A stretch of DNA of 64,000 nt from Rhyacichthys aspro (GCA_036850595.1 CM072163.1:18314639-18378638); one strand, 5' to 3'. Positions 1 to 13,819 are shown, counted from the first letter of the stretch. Notes: a model not told the origin generated them from the letters alone. Made by a program: numbers and translations.

Positions 1-607
1 CCTAAAGAGACATGACATAGGTTTATATTTTAATCAGTACGCTATATGACATCTTAGGACATTGCTAACTTCCATTAGATGAGATTTAGTTTGTTGCTGC
101 CCTCTTAGCCGTAAGGTTGATAATACTGTAATAATTTATTTATGGCAGCCATTTACAGCCATGCATCTGTAATAAATTATTGAAAAGAATTTTGAGTTTT
201 GTGCTTTTAAAACAAGAGCAAGAGTATATTCTGACTGGTAACATAAAAAAAGTTGGTGTGTGTTGGTTACACGGGGATTAGAGCCCCAAAAGTTACATTT
301 GAGAATATCCGGGGAACATGGCACTATGTCTATAAAAGCTATGCACCCTGTGTTGCTTTTAGTAAAGACTAAATGCCATTTGTTACCTCTGATGATCAGC
401 AGCAGTGGTACGAGCAGCTCCAAACACCACATGGTCTCCACTCAGTGTTGAACCATAGACGTCTGAAAGAGCAAACAATCCGTCAATAACACAGCAGGCA
501 GTTTCACAGGAAGGAAATATAATGTTTACGGTAGAATGACTCATAACTGAATTTTGACTTTTGAATTAGTTCCCTTTTCATAACAAGCCATCAGACACAG
601 CTATACA

Positions 608-609
<2 letters not shown>

Positions 610-651
<42 letters not shown>

Positions 652-652
652 G
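610..652. repeat. (ATT)n microsatellite
   Basis: About 14 uninterrupted trinucleotide units of ATT, followed by TGTTATATTA. This is a simple sequence repeat with no coding context. Confidence 0.95.
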
Positions 653-3600
653 TTATATTAGACAGCAAATATATGGACTACTTTGTTTTGGAATTTGGAA
701 AAATGGACATGTAAAACAGCTTTGAGAATTAAAATGACAAAATCATATCGAGCTTACTGTGTATGATAAGACTTGGTTTTACCTGGAAAATGTGTTATAA
801 ACAGGCAGAGGTTGTGCACGTCTACGAGCAGCTCCACTAGAGGGTGTTCAATCACACCCAGACCTCCGGACAGCCAGTGTCTCTGCAGAAACAAAAGTTA
901 GCTGGATGTTGACATCAGCAGCATCAGCCCATGACATCACTCAGAGCTGGGGTAAGTCAGACATAAACTGTGTTAGTCAGCCACTGTTTGAGGTGGGCGT
1001 ACAGTATGTAAGCCCCCAACAGAATAACCCTCACTGTGTCAGACCCTGACACAACACCACTGTCCAGTGAGCACACAGCATTACATCAGCTCAAACTGAT
1101 ACAAACTGTAGTGTGACAAATCAACGAAGCACTGACAGCAGAATGGTTTCCAGGATTATAATTTAGGTCAAATATTAAATGTTCAGTTTGTATTTGTGTA
1201 TTTGAGGAAAACCTTTCAGCATATTTTAATAGGAATGACCTGTGTAAAAATAAGACTGTAAGACATCATCTAAGCTTTATTATCAAAGATTTTAATAAAT
1301 GTGAATATTCAGTATGCTTTGGCTAATCAATTTACATACAAGGGGGTCTCGAATAAGGAATCATTGGCTGGTTTGTCTAGAATCTGAGAGAATTTAATCA
1401 ATGACGGCAGAGAGCACTGGCTACATCTGCTTACAAGGCAAAACAGCCCAAAAAAGAAAAACAGAAATAGCAAATGAAATGTGGATAAATGTTGGCAACG
1501 TATTCACAAGATTATTGACAAGACAGAAATAATGGATCACAGTCAGACAGAAGTTTAAGGTAAGTAATGACAAGACATTCAAACAGGGAGAGTGCTGCTG
1601 TTGCATATGACTTTCTCTCTGCCTGTTTTAGTATCTTAATACAACACTATAAAAGTATATATAAAAGTAACTATAAAAATGTAACTATAATATATGATAA
1701 TTTATAGTATTTGTGATTTCTCCTCTTAATTTGGCTTGATTGCTTTACTTACACAGAGTAAATTAACAACAAAAGTTTTTGATCCAACATTCCACTTCAA
1801 TTTATTGTCTAATATGCTAACTTTCATAAACATCCTAATTTGCAGTTGATTATGACTAGTTTTCAGTGATTTGTGATGGAAGTGGAATTAATACAAACAG
1901 AAGTGCAATGAGGATTTTGCGTCATGTGGCAGCAGCCGGCGCGTGCAGATGGCGGGCCTAAGAGTGGATTGCGTTTTAGAGCCTGGTGAAAAACACGTTC
2001 CAACATCCCCCGGAGAATCCACAACCAATATTAGCCATGTTGATGGAGAGAAGCGCAAGAAATGACATTGTAAAAAGGCCACAGATTAGTCATGCTGTTC
2101 ATCAAGCTGCTTGAAATCTGTGGACGCTCGAATTCTCGAATATATCATGAAATATCCTTAAATGTTCAATCCGGCTCTGAGATAAACTGACCTTGAACGG
2201 CCTGAAATGTAGCAAATAGAGACAATTTATGCTTTTACTGTCACAGTTTTTAGTTGAGTGTAAACTATGGGAGCAGCACATTCACATTTACCAGCACAGA
2301 TGGATAATAAGATAATCTGACAGTGGTTAACCAGCTTTAGACTTCTACTGTTAGTTGACTTTTTGCCGTATTCTCACAGCAACAAAAATAACTGCACATT
2401 TTGATGAATTAATCAGTGACTGAACTTGTGTGTCCAGATATATTTACTTACATGCATGCTGTACATTAACATTATTGAAGTGTTTGATGATCACAGTACA
2501 ATTGCGAATGTTAAAACTAAAGTTCCAGTTTAAGGGGATATATTTGTAACATCTTGACCTATAATGCACCTCTATAGGCTGTGACATCTCTGCTTATTCT
2601 CTAATGTTGCATCCAGCTCCACCATCTGCACTGTAACAAAAGGCCAAGAGCTGCACAAATGCATCAGCAACGGCTAAGGGGAATAAAGCCGGGCAGGGCC
2701 ACTGACACCACCAGCAACAACAGCCCTATTGACGGGCCACACAAACGGCTGGCACAGAGCACATCGCATACGTGTGCACACTCACTCTCACACAAGACTT
2801 GCCTCATACCAGCCTCAGGGCCAGGCTCCTGCTTCTCTTTGTCCCGTCGGTTGTGACTCGATGAAACCCAGGGGTCTGCTTCTGTGGGAAACTGACAGAG
2901 ATAAAGGGAGATATGAGCAGCAGACAAGGGGAAGTGGGAAACAGAGGTCTGTGTGAGCCTGGGTTTTACATGTGTCGTGGGCAGAGCTGAATATGTGTTC
3001 AGGCATTTCTCAAGCCGTTCTGTGGCCCACACGGCATTCCTCTTCTTCCCATGTGCTGTCCCATATGTCTGAACACAGAGCCTGCAAAGGGCCCAGGTGA
3101 CACCAGTTGAACTCAGACACTGTTAGAGATGATTGGTGATGAGTGTGATGGAGCTTTCATAGGTTAGTCCGTGAATTCCAAATGGCTTGACTTTACTAGT
3201 ACCAGCTTGCTGTCTAAAAGAGACAAGTCTTCTGTTTCAACACAAGATATCAGCATTATGCATAATGTATATTAAAAAATTCCACCCAATGTCCTACAGA
3301 ACTCTGAGGTGCTGTTCTCGCAAAGAGTTCTTGCACAAAATGTTAAACGTTTCAAGTAACAAGGGCCTAGAACCTCATTACACGTACAAAAAAGGCCTCC
3401 AGCTGCAACTCTGATGAGAAAAAGTGTGATGAGTGTGTATATTTTGTAGTGGAATTTTAGAACATGAAATATGTAATCTTACACCAGGGTATAGCTTTAA
3501 GTTCACTCTGGCATTTTCACTCAGAGGAGCTGTTCTATCACACCAATGACAACGAGTGAAAATACTACAAACCCTGCATTTAAATATAAAAAGATTAAAA

Positions 3601-6184
3601 AAGGCTTCACTTTGTGTAATGTTTATATAATACTTTCATGTGAGTGGGAGGAAAAAAAAACTTGAGAGATGAATATAGTTATCTAGATTACATTCATGCA
3701 CATTTAAATGCCAGAGGGCTAAAACCCTCATATATTCTAAGCAGGACAATGATGGTTTGAATCTGATGCCCACTGGCAAAATGTTTCAATAAAACCACCC
3801 ACAGGCCTTGATCATTGATTGTTACAGTTATATGCAGATTTTTATTTGCCAGCTGAAGAATGCTGGTGGGCAGAACACACACGTTTACATCTTAATGTAA
3901 CAAAGGCAACTTGTCTTCACAACCTTTCTTCCAGCCGTCATTGTTACATATCGGGTGAGTCACTGCATCCAAAAGCTGTCGGGCCACTGGCCAAGTGATG
4001 CCATGGCCCGAGTCGTGGATAACCTCCAGGGAATCCCTGCGTAAACAGGAGCCCAAGAAGAGCTGGAGAAGAGAAGCTGCATTGATGCCATAAAGCCGTG
4101 TACAAATGAATACGCAGCATGCCATACGCCCCCTACACACACATGTAGCATAAGGCCTGCCAACACACTCCTCAGTGAGGGGCGGACAGCTATGTGACCT
4201 TCCTCTTCATCCCTCTGCGCTGTTTGTACGCAAAGCCTACTGCATTGTCCTGCTTTGACTGGGCTCTTTGTAATGTACATATCATGCACTGAACATGGAT
4301 ACCTTACTCAACAGATATTCTTAACAAATAAATTAAACTGTAGGAACAAAAACATTAAATCCCAACATGGCACCACTGGACACACTGCTTATACAGTGCA
4401 GTAGGAACTTTAGGTGCAGTAAATTTCTAATACATACATTTCAAAAGCATAAAAACAAATATGAATAGAAATAATACAGCTTGGATTTATAGAAGTGTGA
4501 TAACTTGCTTAAAATCTACAATTTATTACCAAACTGAATACAGTATTTCTCCTTTCCTTGCCTCACACCAAACTCCATATTCTAATACCCCAGTTAATCA
4601 GATTTCAGCAGCGTTGCTTATTCCTCATCACGCTTCAGGGATGCAGATGCTTTCTGAACAATCAGCCCTGCTAAATCAGGCCGTGACACCTTTTATGACT
4701 CATTTCATTTGAAATTTGATATTGCTCACATAAACAATCTCCTTTGCCAAGAAGAACGTTTTCATTGTGAACACGTTTGTACAAGAGCTCCTCCGTGGAC
4801 CTTGGAGCGGGCCAGAGAATAGGAACATTTATACAAAACACTGGCCATTGTGTAAAGGAGAACGTGAAGGAATTTTTCCGGAACAGGCCCTGCTCACAGC
4901 TTGCGCTTTGCTGTTTGCCTGTGACGAGCGTCGGTCCACCACAAGCTAAGGCCCCCACGAAAATACTCAGAGGAGCAGATGGTCTTAAAACATGACTGCT
5001 CAACCTCCCACACATGGCGCACAGAGCTGTGATAAGCCCAGCGCTCACACACACACACACACATAGGTACAAACACAAACAGCGAATTACGCCAGTATCC
5101 AGTCACACAGTCTGTCCAAGTGTACCACACTAAGCCGGCTCCAAGACAACATTCAAACACATTTCATCCCAGGAAATAAAATCACTGCTGACAGCAAAAA
5201 CTTTAAAGTCAGCTGGATCTCAAGTGGATAAAAGACCTCTGACATAAAAAATCCTGTCTCTTGTGGCCATTGAGTGAAGTGCAGTGTTTGTTTTGTTATT
5301 GTTTGTGTGTGCATGAAGCTACCGAGCAAGTAAATCACCAGCAGACCATGTACCCGAAACTTAACGAATATTGGTCCAGCATTTTCAGAACTTAAACACA
5401 AGCTCTGCAAATGGTTACAGGAAAAAGGTATATTATTGTAACTATGTGTATTTGTATGTATTCTTGGATTTTACTTTAGCTGCTCATCTGCAGTAAGTGG
5501 TACAGCATCTAGTATTGAAAAGTCCCTCTGTCTGTATAGATTTGTTATTTGCATATGAAAAGCTTTGGTGGTTTAGAAAAATGAGTAGGTGATTTCCATT
5601 TTTCATTGTACTGAGAATGTATTTGTCTATAGCATGTGCAACAGAACAGACCCAACTGCTTATAGCTGTGGTTTCTATCTGCCAGTCCCCGGCGCAGTGG
5701 GCAGATGGTAAACCACAGGCCCTTTCTCTCTGCTTCCGCTCTGAACTAAAGGGGGCGACAAACAGAGCTGTCACCTGTTCAGCAAAAAAAGCGATCGATA
5801 AAGCGCAAGGATCATCAAGGTTTCCAATGGACATGAGACTAAGTGGACAAATTATACATATTGTGTATACACAGCGGGGGTTAAAGTGCTACAATATTGA
5901 AGATAGGGCTGTACAATATTGGAAAAATATATGCGATAACTATGTTGAAATGACCTTCGATAGATGGCAAGTTCAATTAAATTCAAATTTATGAAAAAAT
6001 ACAAAGCTTTTGACTAAATTCCAACACCAACACTAAACCAAACTGGACTATATAGTCACACCACAGTTTGATTTAAGGCTGTGATTAGACAATTTCTTTA
6101 ACATTGTGAATTTTTCTCACAATTTTGCAATTCAGTCAATTCTTTGCTGATATCATTGATATTGCATTTGTTGGCATTGCCTTA

Positions 6185-6425
6185 AAGGGGAGCTGTGTAA
6201 CTTTTAGCCCCAAACTATATATTCTTAAATTCATTTCGATGGTTCATAGACATGAGATCAGCAGAATCATGCCTTCCTCAGTGACACAGTACCCTCAGCT
6301 GGACAGAAACCTTCAATGTAACTTTCCTGTCACCGGGAGATTACGCAAGTGAAAAGCTTTCTGGCACTTAAATAGAGGGTGCAGAAATAGGCCCTAGCAG
6401 AGTTGTATTTGTACAAAAACGCTAA
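6185..6425 (+). repeat. Dispersed repeat, copy 1
   Basis: This segment starts near GTAACTTTTAGCCCCAAACT and ends near GTTGTATTTGTACAAAA. It reads as a diverged copy of the reverse complement of 40855-41105. Shared blocks in order are the AGCCCCAAA start, a TATATTCTTAA/TATATAATCT region, ACAGTACCCTCAGCTGGACAGAAA, AGCAGAAATAGGCC and CTAGCAGAGTTGTATTTGTA. It is an old interspersed element. Its class is not clear from these two copies. Confidence 0.75.
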
Positions 6426-6524
6426 AATGACCCTACCATTTCACAAGACTTGTTATTTCTTCCAAACTTGCTGTCTTGGATAGTCTCCACTTGTAAACAA
6501 ATGACAAACATAAAGCTAAAAGGT

Positions 6525-6580
6525 AGAGATAAAGGTAAATTTTATTGTCCCGATGGGGAATTTGTCTTGGGCTTTCCACC
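6525..6580 (-). repeat. LINE-like 3' end fragment
   Basis: Read on the minus strand this gives AAATTCCCCATCGGGACAAT followed by AAA. That matches the 3' ends of several fish non-LTR elements, where AATTTCCCC-x-GGGG-ATAATAAA precedes a short tail. A plus-strand relative lies at about 32712-32752. Only the 3' end is visible. Confidence 0.5.
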
Positions 6581-8374
6581 TGTGTTGCAGCCCCCACAGT
6601 TAGATACATGGATCAACATTCAATCAAAAACATTAGTGTGCATTCATCATTATTTTTCATGAATATGGCGCCACTGTCATATAAATACAGTCTGTAAAGG
6701 GATCTCCTCTACTGGGAGTTCCCCATTAATAATAAAAGAGTGAAATATTGTGCCGGCCTAATTGGGGACTCTCACTCAAAGCCTATGATACAGCAACCAT
6801 AAAATAACAAGACAGAGAGACAATGCAACTATACACAGAATCATTGTACCAGGAGCAAATTGGAAGTAACACAATATTAAATCCAAGCATAAACCAGCAC
6901 AAAACTACGACTTAATTGGGAGAAAACCAGTAAAGGACTCCATATAAGGAGGCATTTTACCTCCTCAGTGCTCAATGTTTGCCCTCTGCTCATTTTATTT
7001 TGTTTCATTTTTTTCCGTTCTCAAGAAAGCTTTAACTTATGTAACGGCTTTGTCGATAATTTATGACACTCTTCCTCATTTAGATGTCTGTGGTCTGCGT
7101 GGGGTTCATACTTGAATCAAAGCATCCCAGAGTTCATAAGGAAACAAATCAAGACCCTTGTGGTTTGTGGCAGCATTCACACTTATCCAGGTGAACCACT
7201 ATTACAAAGCAAACGCATCAAACATGGCACCTTCCGTCAGATGTGTGGTTGGTTGTATTCAAACAGTCTGGCAGTTACAAAAGGCCCACACTGAATTGGC
7301 ACAGTGTCCAGTAATGATTGGCAGGGCTCTTATCAACCACTGCTAATGTGGAGCGACGCACGCACATTCTTACTCATGTGTACAAGCTAACACATCATTA
7401 CAGCGCGTTGCTCATGCATGCATTCATCAGTACGCCAACACAGAGTTATCCTTTTATCTCTGGAAAAGAGACTCGTTGACTTTCTGCAGCCCCCTTCTGC
7501 AGCCCCAAATGTTATGCATCCCAACTGACCACACAAACTCGACACTAAAACCACAGTGTTCTCTGAGTCAAGTGGTGCTTTAATATACAAGCCCATAGAA
7601 GTGTAAAACAGACTTCGTTTTAGCCAAGTCGATGTAAATTGTGACTCATCCAGCTGGCACCAGTGGGCTGACAATCACCGCCTGAAGAGGCTCGACCTTC
7701 GATGACAACACAGTTGGCGCAGTGAGGCTATTCGGAATTTTGACATTCGGAAAGATTGCCACAAGGGGGAATGGACAAGGCAGTGTTAGAAAAGCAGTAG
7801 AAGAAGGAAAAAAGTGAAAAAGTCAATCTGTGCTATGGGATCATTTTTCCAGGACCTGTACATGACTGCAATTTCAGTATCTACACCATCACACAAAATA
7901 ACATAGTTATTTGTTGAGCTATTGAAAAGAGTCGTTGCAAATGGCAATGTCGTTCTTGTTAGGGAACCATCAAAATAATTTCAGGGCCTTTAGACACACA
8001 AGTCATTCAGCTTTATTCACCCACACATGCTCAGCTTTTTTCATGTTGAGTGAGAGCATAATAAAAAAGAAATGGTGGCTATCCCTGAAACTAAACTGCT
8101 ACCTGAGCTCTTAAAAGTGTGTTATTATGTCAAAAAGCGTCATCAAAATGACTTCAATGGAGTTGCGTTTGTACCAGAGCTCACATAGTACAAGATGAGA
8201 GAGACAAAATTTCTACTAATCTGTGATTATCCTAAGACAATCCAACCCATACTGTCAGGCTTTTCCAAAACACTTCCACTATGAATAATGTATAGTATTT
8301 GAAAATAGAACGCAACAGAGTGTAATATTCTATAGTTTTAATCACACATTTACTGGTTATTGAAATATATCAAT

Positions 8375-8712
8375 TAGGGCTGCACTGTATATCGTAAATT
8401 AATCGCCATCGCAATATTATCGTTATCACAATATCTGTATCGCAAAGAATGGTCTACTATGTGATGGACATTTATGTTTTGCCTCATTGTTCAAACAGAG
8501 AAATGAATCAAACTGTGGTATGTCTAAATACAAAAAGTCTTGGTTTAGTTGTGGTTCAGTTTTTGATATGGACTTAGCTTCTGCTTTGACGAGTGAAAGT
8601 CCAGAGATATTTTCTAAATCAGATTTAATTAGAGCATTTAAATGTTGCAGGTCATATCGGTATCACAATATTTAAAATAGATATTGCATGTTTTTCCGAT
8701 GGTGCAGCCCGA
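8375..8712. mobile_element. hAT-like miniature element (MITE), copy 1
   Basis: The left end is TAGGGCTGCACTG and the right end is GGTGCAGCCCGA, so the termini are inverted repeats of about 10 bp. The flanks are ATATCAAT (8367-8374) and GTATCAAT (8713-8720), which match at 7 of 8 bases as expected for a hAT target duplication. The 338-bp interior has TATCG/CGATA-rich subterminal sequence and no transposase frame. A relative with its own flanking duplication is at 61413-61818, and partial copies lie near 5904, 21480 and 59468. Confidence 0.75.
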
Positions 8713-8720
8713 GTATCAAT

Positions 8721-9859
8721 CTTTGGATGACAGCAGCACTATAATCCCTTTAGAGCCCTGTTTTCAAGAGTAAAAAAAGTAACGCGCAGTGAATAATCAT
8801 CCCTCTGCGACCCTCACCTGTGATCTCTGTAGCTGACCTCTGATCCCAGACCAGGTCCTGTCCCGAGCAGCACAGCAGCTTCCCCTCTGAACTACAAGAC
8901 CTCTCGCCACTCTCTGTACCAAGCCCCACTGTCCATCTTCATCATCACGCTCCTCATACCCCCTCCCTGCAAGAGAAGCAGGCCTCAGTGGAGCGCCATT
9001 GTTCTCCGGAGCCTCAGCCATTCATAAAGACACAGGGGGCCACAAAGGGCCACAGTGTTTCGCCCTCGCCCCAGCAAATATGGGCGAGGCTTTGAGCTGC
9101 TGCTGCTGGCTTTATGCTGGATGGAACGGGGCATATTTGTTCTCTTTGGATTCATGGAGTGCACTTTTTGTGTTGCAGCATGTCAAGCTAACAGAGGGCA
9201 GGAAGTGACTTAGGAGGTTAGATATGAAAATGAAACCAGTATTAGAGAAAGTTTTTAGAGTCTCTGGGTACAAAAATAACCAAAACACAAAATGCATAAT
9301 ATAGGTCAAACATCTCACCAGAGTATTAACATGTTTCAGCCCACACAGTATAAACTATTAACATAACAACTATTGCTCTACATCTGTTATAATGCAACAC
9401 ATATTTTTGTTTTAGTATGTGTTTTGTGCCAGATTTTGGAGCCAACTGTAATAAAGTCGCATGTATTCTACGCCAATACAGTTCTCCAACAAAACTGTCT
9501 AAACCTCCACCTCGTGTACTGCTTCTTCTGGCCAAGTAAAGGCTGCAGGAGACCTCAGTGTTCCTGGAGATCAAAAGCCAGTAAGCATGAGCATCATAAA
9601 CATGCCTTTACCTCATTGACATTCATTATTTACTGTAAGCATTCTTCTGCACAATACACTTCACCAACAATTCCATAATGCGTATATTGTAGACCGTTCT
9701 CTATTAAACTATATGGTTCTACGTTATTCTGAGCAGTTTGGGGGTTTTTAGGTTGTTTCAACATTCTGATGAGCAAGTTTAAAAAAATAAATAAATAAAT
9801 AAAAATTGGTAGACCTTTCCTTTTCACAGAGCCGTGGTTAAAGAACATTCAGGACCCAT
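8721..9859. other. Gene-free stretch
   Basis: Apart from the candidate exon at 8818-8966 I see no coding signal. An (AAAT)n run lies at about 9780-9803. The 9000-9110 part is relatively GC-rich but has no recognised exon. Confidence 0.5.
8818..8966 (-). other. Candidate exon, unassigned
   Basis: On the minus strand a pyrimidine-rich acceptor (CTTCTCTTGCAG) precedes, and a consensus donor (ACAG|GTGAGG) follows, a 149-nt segment. One frame stays open and is rich in Arg, Gly and Glu; another starts with GGMRSVMMKMDSGAWYRE and stops after VL. I do not recognise either product. No partner exon with matching phase is certain. It could be an untranslated exon or chance. Confidence 0.2.
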
Positions 9860-10335
9860 CTGTGGACTTGAACGGAGCAGATAGAGATGACTCAAGTGGG
9901 AGAAGTAAGGGGGGAGGGTTTGCACTGTATGTAAACAGCCGATGGTGCTATCTGGGGTAAGTTGCAGATGAGAGGAGGCTCTGTTGTCAAGATGTGGAGC
10001 TGTTGGCAGTGGGACTGTGACCATACTATATCGTAATAGAGTTTTTCACATGTCGTTGTGGGTACTGTATGTATTCACCCAAGAGCTGTACCAGATACTA
10101 CCTGTGACATCAGCAGCAGAGCAGACCCGTTGGTTCATCTACAGGTGTTAGTTTGGAGACTCTGGTTGAAGCAGTGGCCCAACAGACACACAACAGGACG
10201 GATGCTATACTGAACAACGTAAACCATCCCCTGCATTTGGCTTTTAAACAACAGCGAGCAGCCAGTGGACGTCTGAGATCAGTGAGCTACAGGACACAAC
10301 GTCACAAAAGTGTGAACTCTTACAAGATCCACTAA
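9860..10335 (+). mobile_element. LINE remnant: endonuclease joined to ORF2 C-terminus
   Basis: Plus-strand translation with stops gives pieces of a non-LTR retrotransposon. KGGGFALYVNSRWC near 9907-9950, then ELLAVGL and PYY further on, are typical of the APE endonuclease domain. After about 10150 the reading becomes ILNNVNHPLHLAF and GRLRS, which belong to the extreme C-terminus of fish LINE ORF2 proteins. The reverse transcriptase between them is missing, so the copy is internally deleted and dead. A second copy of the C-terminal part is at 57060-57290. Confidence 0.7.
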
Positions 10336-10340
10336 GCAAA

Positions 10341-12276
10341 GCAGTAGTATGAAGCAACAGATGACAATGCACTACTATTGATGCTATATGGGTCTATGTG
10401 ATATTATAATCCATAAAAAAAACAAAGCCTAATCTTCCATTGAGTTGCAGCAATATGTAAATTCACAGTCCCAGAGATAATGTTACTGTAAAGTCTTATT
10501 TTGGATAATTACAGACAACGACTGCTTCTTAAGTGCAGTGAGTAACTATTAACTAGAGTAGTAAATAGGTTTGAATAATAGATATCAGCACTATTTTGTC
10601 AAATGTACCCAATACATCAGTCCGTATGGCTCCAACTGACGTCCATTGAACTCAGTTATACGTCAGCCAGCTGTGAATGTGCTTGCTTGGTCTTCACCTC
10701 CACAGACAACTCCCTATTACCACATTGATTCTTTAATTGTTCAGCTCCCAGACCTCTTTCCACTTTAGGTAAAACTTTAGTCCTGCTTATTCACACTTTT
10801 TTTTAAGTCTATAGATAAATGTACAATTCTGTGCTTTTAGCCACACATTTAACGTAAATGTTACTGCTCACAAACAACACCAAATAAACCTTTTTTTTTA
10901 GATATAAACACCTTGAATAAATGGTTTATGGTAAATGTATTAATATGACTCTGTTGTATTACCTTACTTTAAAACATGGGTCTATTCAACTGATACCGCA
11001 AATTGCTGAAACTAATAAAAAGTAGTTTAAAAGTTAAAAATAGTAAAAAAAAAAAAAAAAAAAAAAGCTAAACATGACATTAGGAGCATCCACAGTGCTC
11101 CGTGAGGCCGCGGTGGTGTCGTAAAACTCTGAGATTTGTTATTCACACACACACACTCCCCCACCTCCTCCGCACACAGTGGCCATTGTCTCCAGTGGCC
11201 TTGTGGGACAGAACAGCTCAGCTCGAGCCTGACACCGCACAACACTGGGGAAGTCGATGTGCACACATAATTGTCTTTTAATCACAACAATCCCCTTTTC
11301 TCTGGGCCCCACTCGTTTGTCTCTGTCTCCACTTTCGACCTTTTTCTGCTCGGTTAGAACTCGGCTGCGTGTTTGTGTGTTTGAGTAGCCACGCTGAATG
11401 TAGAGAGGAGCGCGTGTGGAGAGCAGTTATGGGTTAATAATACAAGACTTGAACTTGGCATCCTTAGTGTTATCATTAAATCTATTTTCATTTGTTATTA
11501 CTTCAGCTTTTTTAATCACAACATCAGAAAAACGTGATATTCAATAACTATTTTGAATATTGTGATAACGATACGTCCTGTAATATCTAAATGTGCTCAC
11601 ACATAGTAAAATGCTGAAGTGAACTGTACACATTACAATTCAACTTTTATTATGTCAAAGAAAGAATTCATATATTGTGATATTGTTATTGCAACTTGCA
11701 ATTATCATATATCATATGTTTTTCCGACACTGTGCTGCTCAAATGGCAAAATTATCAAAATCTGTGAAGTGCAAAGCAAGAAAATCGTTAAAGAACAACA
11801 ATAACATATGTATATAGCTAGTGATGCTAATGTTTGGTAAAGTTTTGTTCAATGTGATCATTCTGATGCATTTAAAGGAAGGTATGAGAGTGGTAGCTGG
11901 TGGCAGACACTGAGCTGTCAATCACCCCAGACTACTTTTTTACTTTTATTTTACTTGGAAGTCCCTTGAGATCAAATTTTCGAGGGAGCCCTGGCCAAGA
12001 GTCGCACAGGTTCATACTCAAAATGAATAATATATTGCAAGCAAGAAAGGAAAACTCAAAAAGCTTAAGTGAATTTTGGAGGCTGTTTCATGACCAAGAT
12101 GAAGCATAGGAAAAAGACCTTCCAAGTTCTGAATCGATTCTGGATACCAGAAAAACAAGCTCACCATGTAAATAAATATAAGCTAGTGCAGATGTCTCCT
12201 GAGGCTTAATGGTGGCCATAAGAGTAGAGAATAAAGTTCAAAGTGATGACCAAAAAAGTGAATGAGTATTCAAACA
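10341..12276. other. Gene-free stretch
   Basis: No supported exon. It contains a 22-nt A run at 11045-11066 and a hAT-like sequence with TATTGTGATA motifs at about 11530-11735, ending TTTTTCCGACACTGTGCTGC, which resembles the right end of the MITE family. Confidence 0.5.
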
Positions 12277-12890
12277 TTGGGCCTCAACGTTTTTGTATGA
12301 AGCTTCTTAAAAGTTCTTCGTAGGAGAATCTCTAAGAAGGCTCTACGTGGGATTCATGAAGCATTCTCAAATAGCTGCATTTATCTTTGCTGCGTGTGTA
12401 AGTCCATGTCCATGTTTCATTAACACAGAATTAACATGGCCTTAACATAGGAAACGCCCTGCAGATGCCCATATATGGACATAAAGGTGTGGAGGGGTGC
12501 TACAGTCCAAACCAGACCATACAGTAAACCAGAAACCACAGGAGCTACACTGCTGCAGAGACAGAGGCAATAACTGTCTGTGTTGTTGGAAGCTTAGAAT
12601 ATAAAGTGTGAAGTGTGTTTTGGTCTTATACACTGACCATTCAATTATGTAATATTGTTTTGTGCTATTTTTTTAATAATAATAATTAGTCAAATTGTGT
12701 AGTCTAAAATCATGTTTAAGTTACAATATTTTGTTGCAGTGTAAGTCTTATGATATTATAAAACAGTGTTATTTTCAGGGCTGAGGCATGTCTAAAAGTG
12801 TTCTTGGGGTTTGTTCTTCCAGAAAACATTGGTGAATGCCAAAAAAGAATCACTTTCTGCATAAGAAGTTTCATGAATAAGGTCCATTGA
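12277..12890 (-). repeat. Dispersed repeat, inverted relative to 24626-26210
   Basis: Two blocks match the repeat at 24.6-26.2 kb in reverse orientation. Block one (about 12777-12887) reversed gives TTATTCATGAAACTTCTTAT and TTTTGGCATTC, matching 24633-24757. Block two (about 12410-12490) reversed gives TTATGTCCATATATGG, GCAGGG and ATGTTAAT, matching 26134-26200. The order is the same, so both are copies of one element of roughly 600 bp. No protein-coding content is seen. Confidence 0.7.
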
Positions 12891-13819
12891 GGTCAGAAAT
12901 ATAAATTTATACATGAAAGTCAATGGAGCCAGTCATCAGTTTTACCCACACTTTTCAAAAATTTCTCTATGCTGGGGACACAATGGGTATACCTTAAGTA
13001 TGTAATGAAATGTAGAGCTACACATGTTTCAAATACGCTGATAAAATGTAATAGCGGTACTTATTATTGACTTAACTGGAGATTGTTAGAGATTTACAAC
13101 AATAAAAACGAATGTGTCATGCGTAAGAGCTGGGTGTATTTGTGTGTAAACAGACACACAAATGCTTGTGTTGGGAGGTCCATATGGAGGGTGCTGCGTT
13201 TGTGTATGGGTGGGGGGTGGTTGTTGTTGGGATTGTGCTGGACAGCGACAGAACAACGCACTGAGAATAGAACCATTGTCCCTCTGTGCACTTTGAATGC
13301 CCAGAAGAAGAAAAATGACACTTAGAAACAATATTAAGAATCTTTCTGCTCTGATACAGTTTTAAAAGTGTGGAAAATCTATGTTACAATGAGAAAGATT
13401 GAAATTGTTCTCTGTAAACACTGCTGTCCCCGTTTATTCCCAAAGGAGTTGCTAATCCCACGTGTCCTACTTGGCCCTCACTTCTCATATTGAGCACCAA
13501 ATGTCAAAGTGGGGCTTGATGTTGCAGGTAATTTATCATCGCACACATTAAAAACAACTATCTGTGGCTATTTCAAATGCGTTTTTTGACAGTGACCTTT
13601 TCAAAAGCACACACCAGCAGCAAGAGCACTGACAACGCACAATGAACTTTGGCTTTCTCTCATTAAATTCACCAATAGTCCACTTACTGCTCTGAGCCAA
13701 AACTTCAAAGTGAGCAATTCATAATCAAATCAGAGCTAAAGGGTTGGAACTTAAATAAGAGCAAAACCTTGACGTCTCTGGGGAATAGGAAAAGTGTAAT
13801 AGAAAGCATTCGATCTTAC

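Larger units (their letters stand above)
1..8366. other. Gene-free left flank
   Basis: I find no exon here that I can support on either strand. The short open frames have no family resemblance and no consistent splice context. The stretch is AT-rich and holds an (ATT)n microsatellite near 610-652, a CA run near 5046-5064, a dispersed repeat at 6185-6425 and a reversed LINE-like tail at about 6525-6580. A partial hAT-like end starts near 5904 (AGGGCTGTACAATATTGG). Distal regulatory DNA cannot be excluded from sequence alone. Confidence 0.6.

Noticed and set aside
2664..3032. 122-codon minus-strand open frame
   Set aside because: Composition is not protein-like, there is no start or splice context, and overlapping frames on the other strand are equally open.
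4671..5160. Overlapping minus-strand frames of 88-135 codons
   Set aside because: Driven by a CA/GT run and low-complexity text (LCVCVCVS); no family resemblance.
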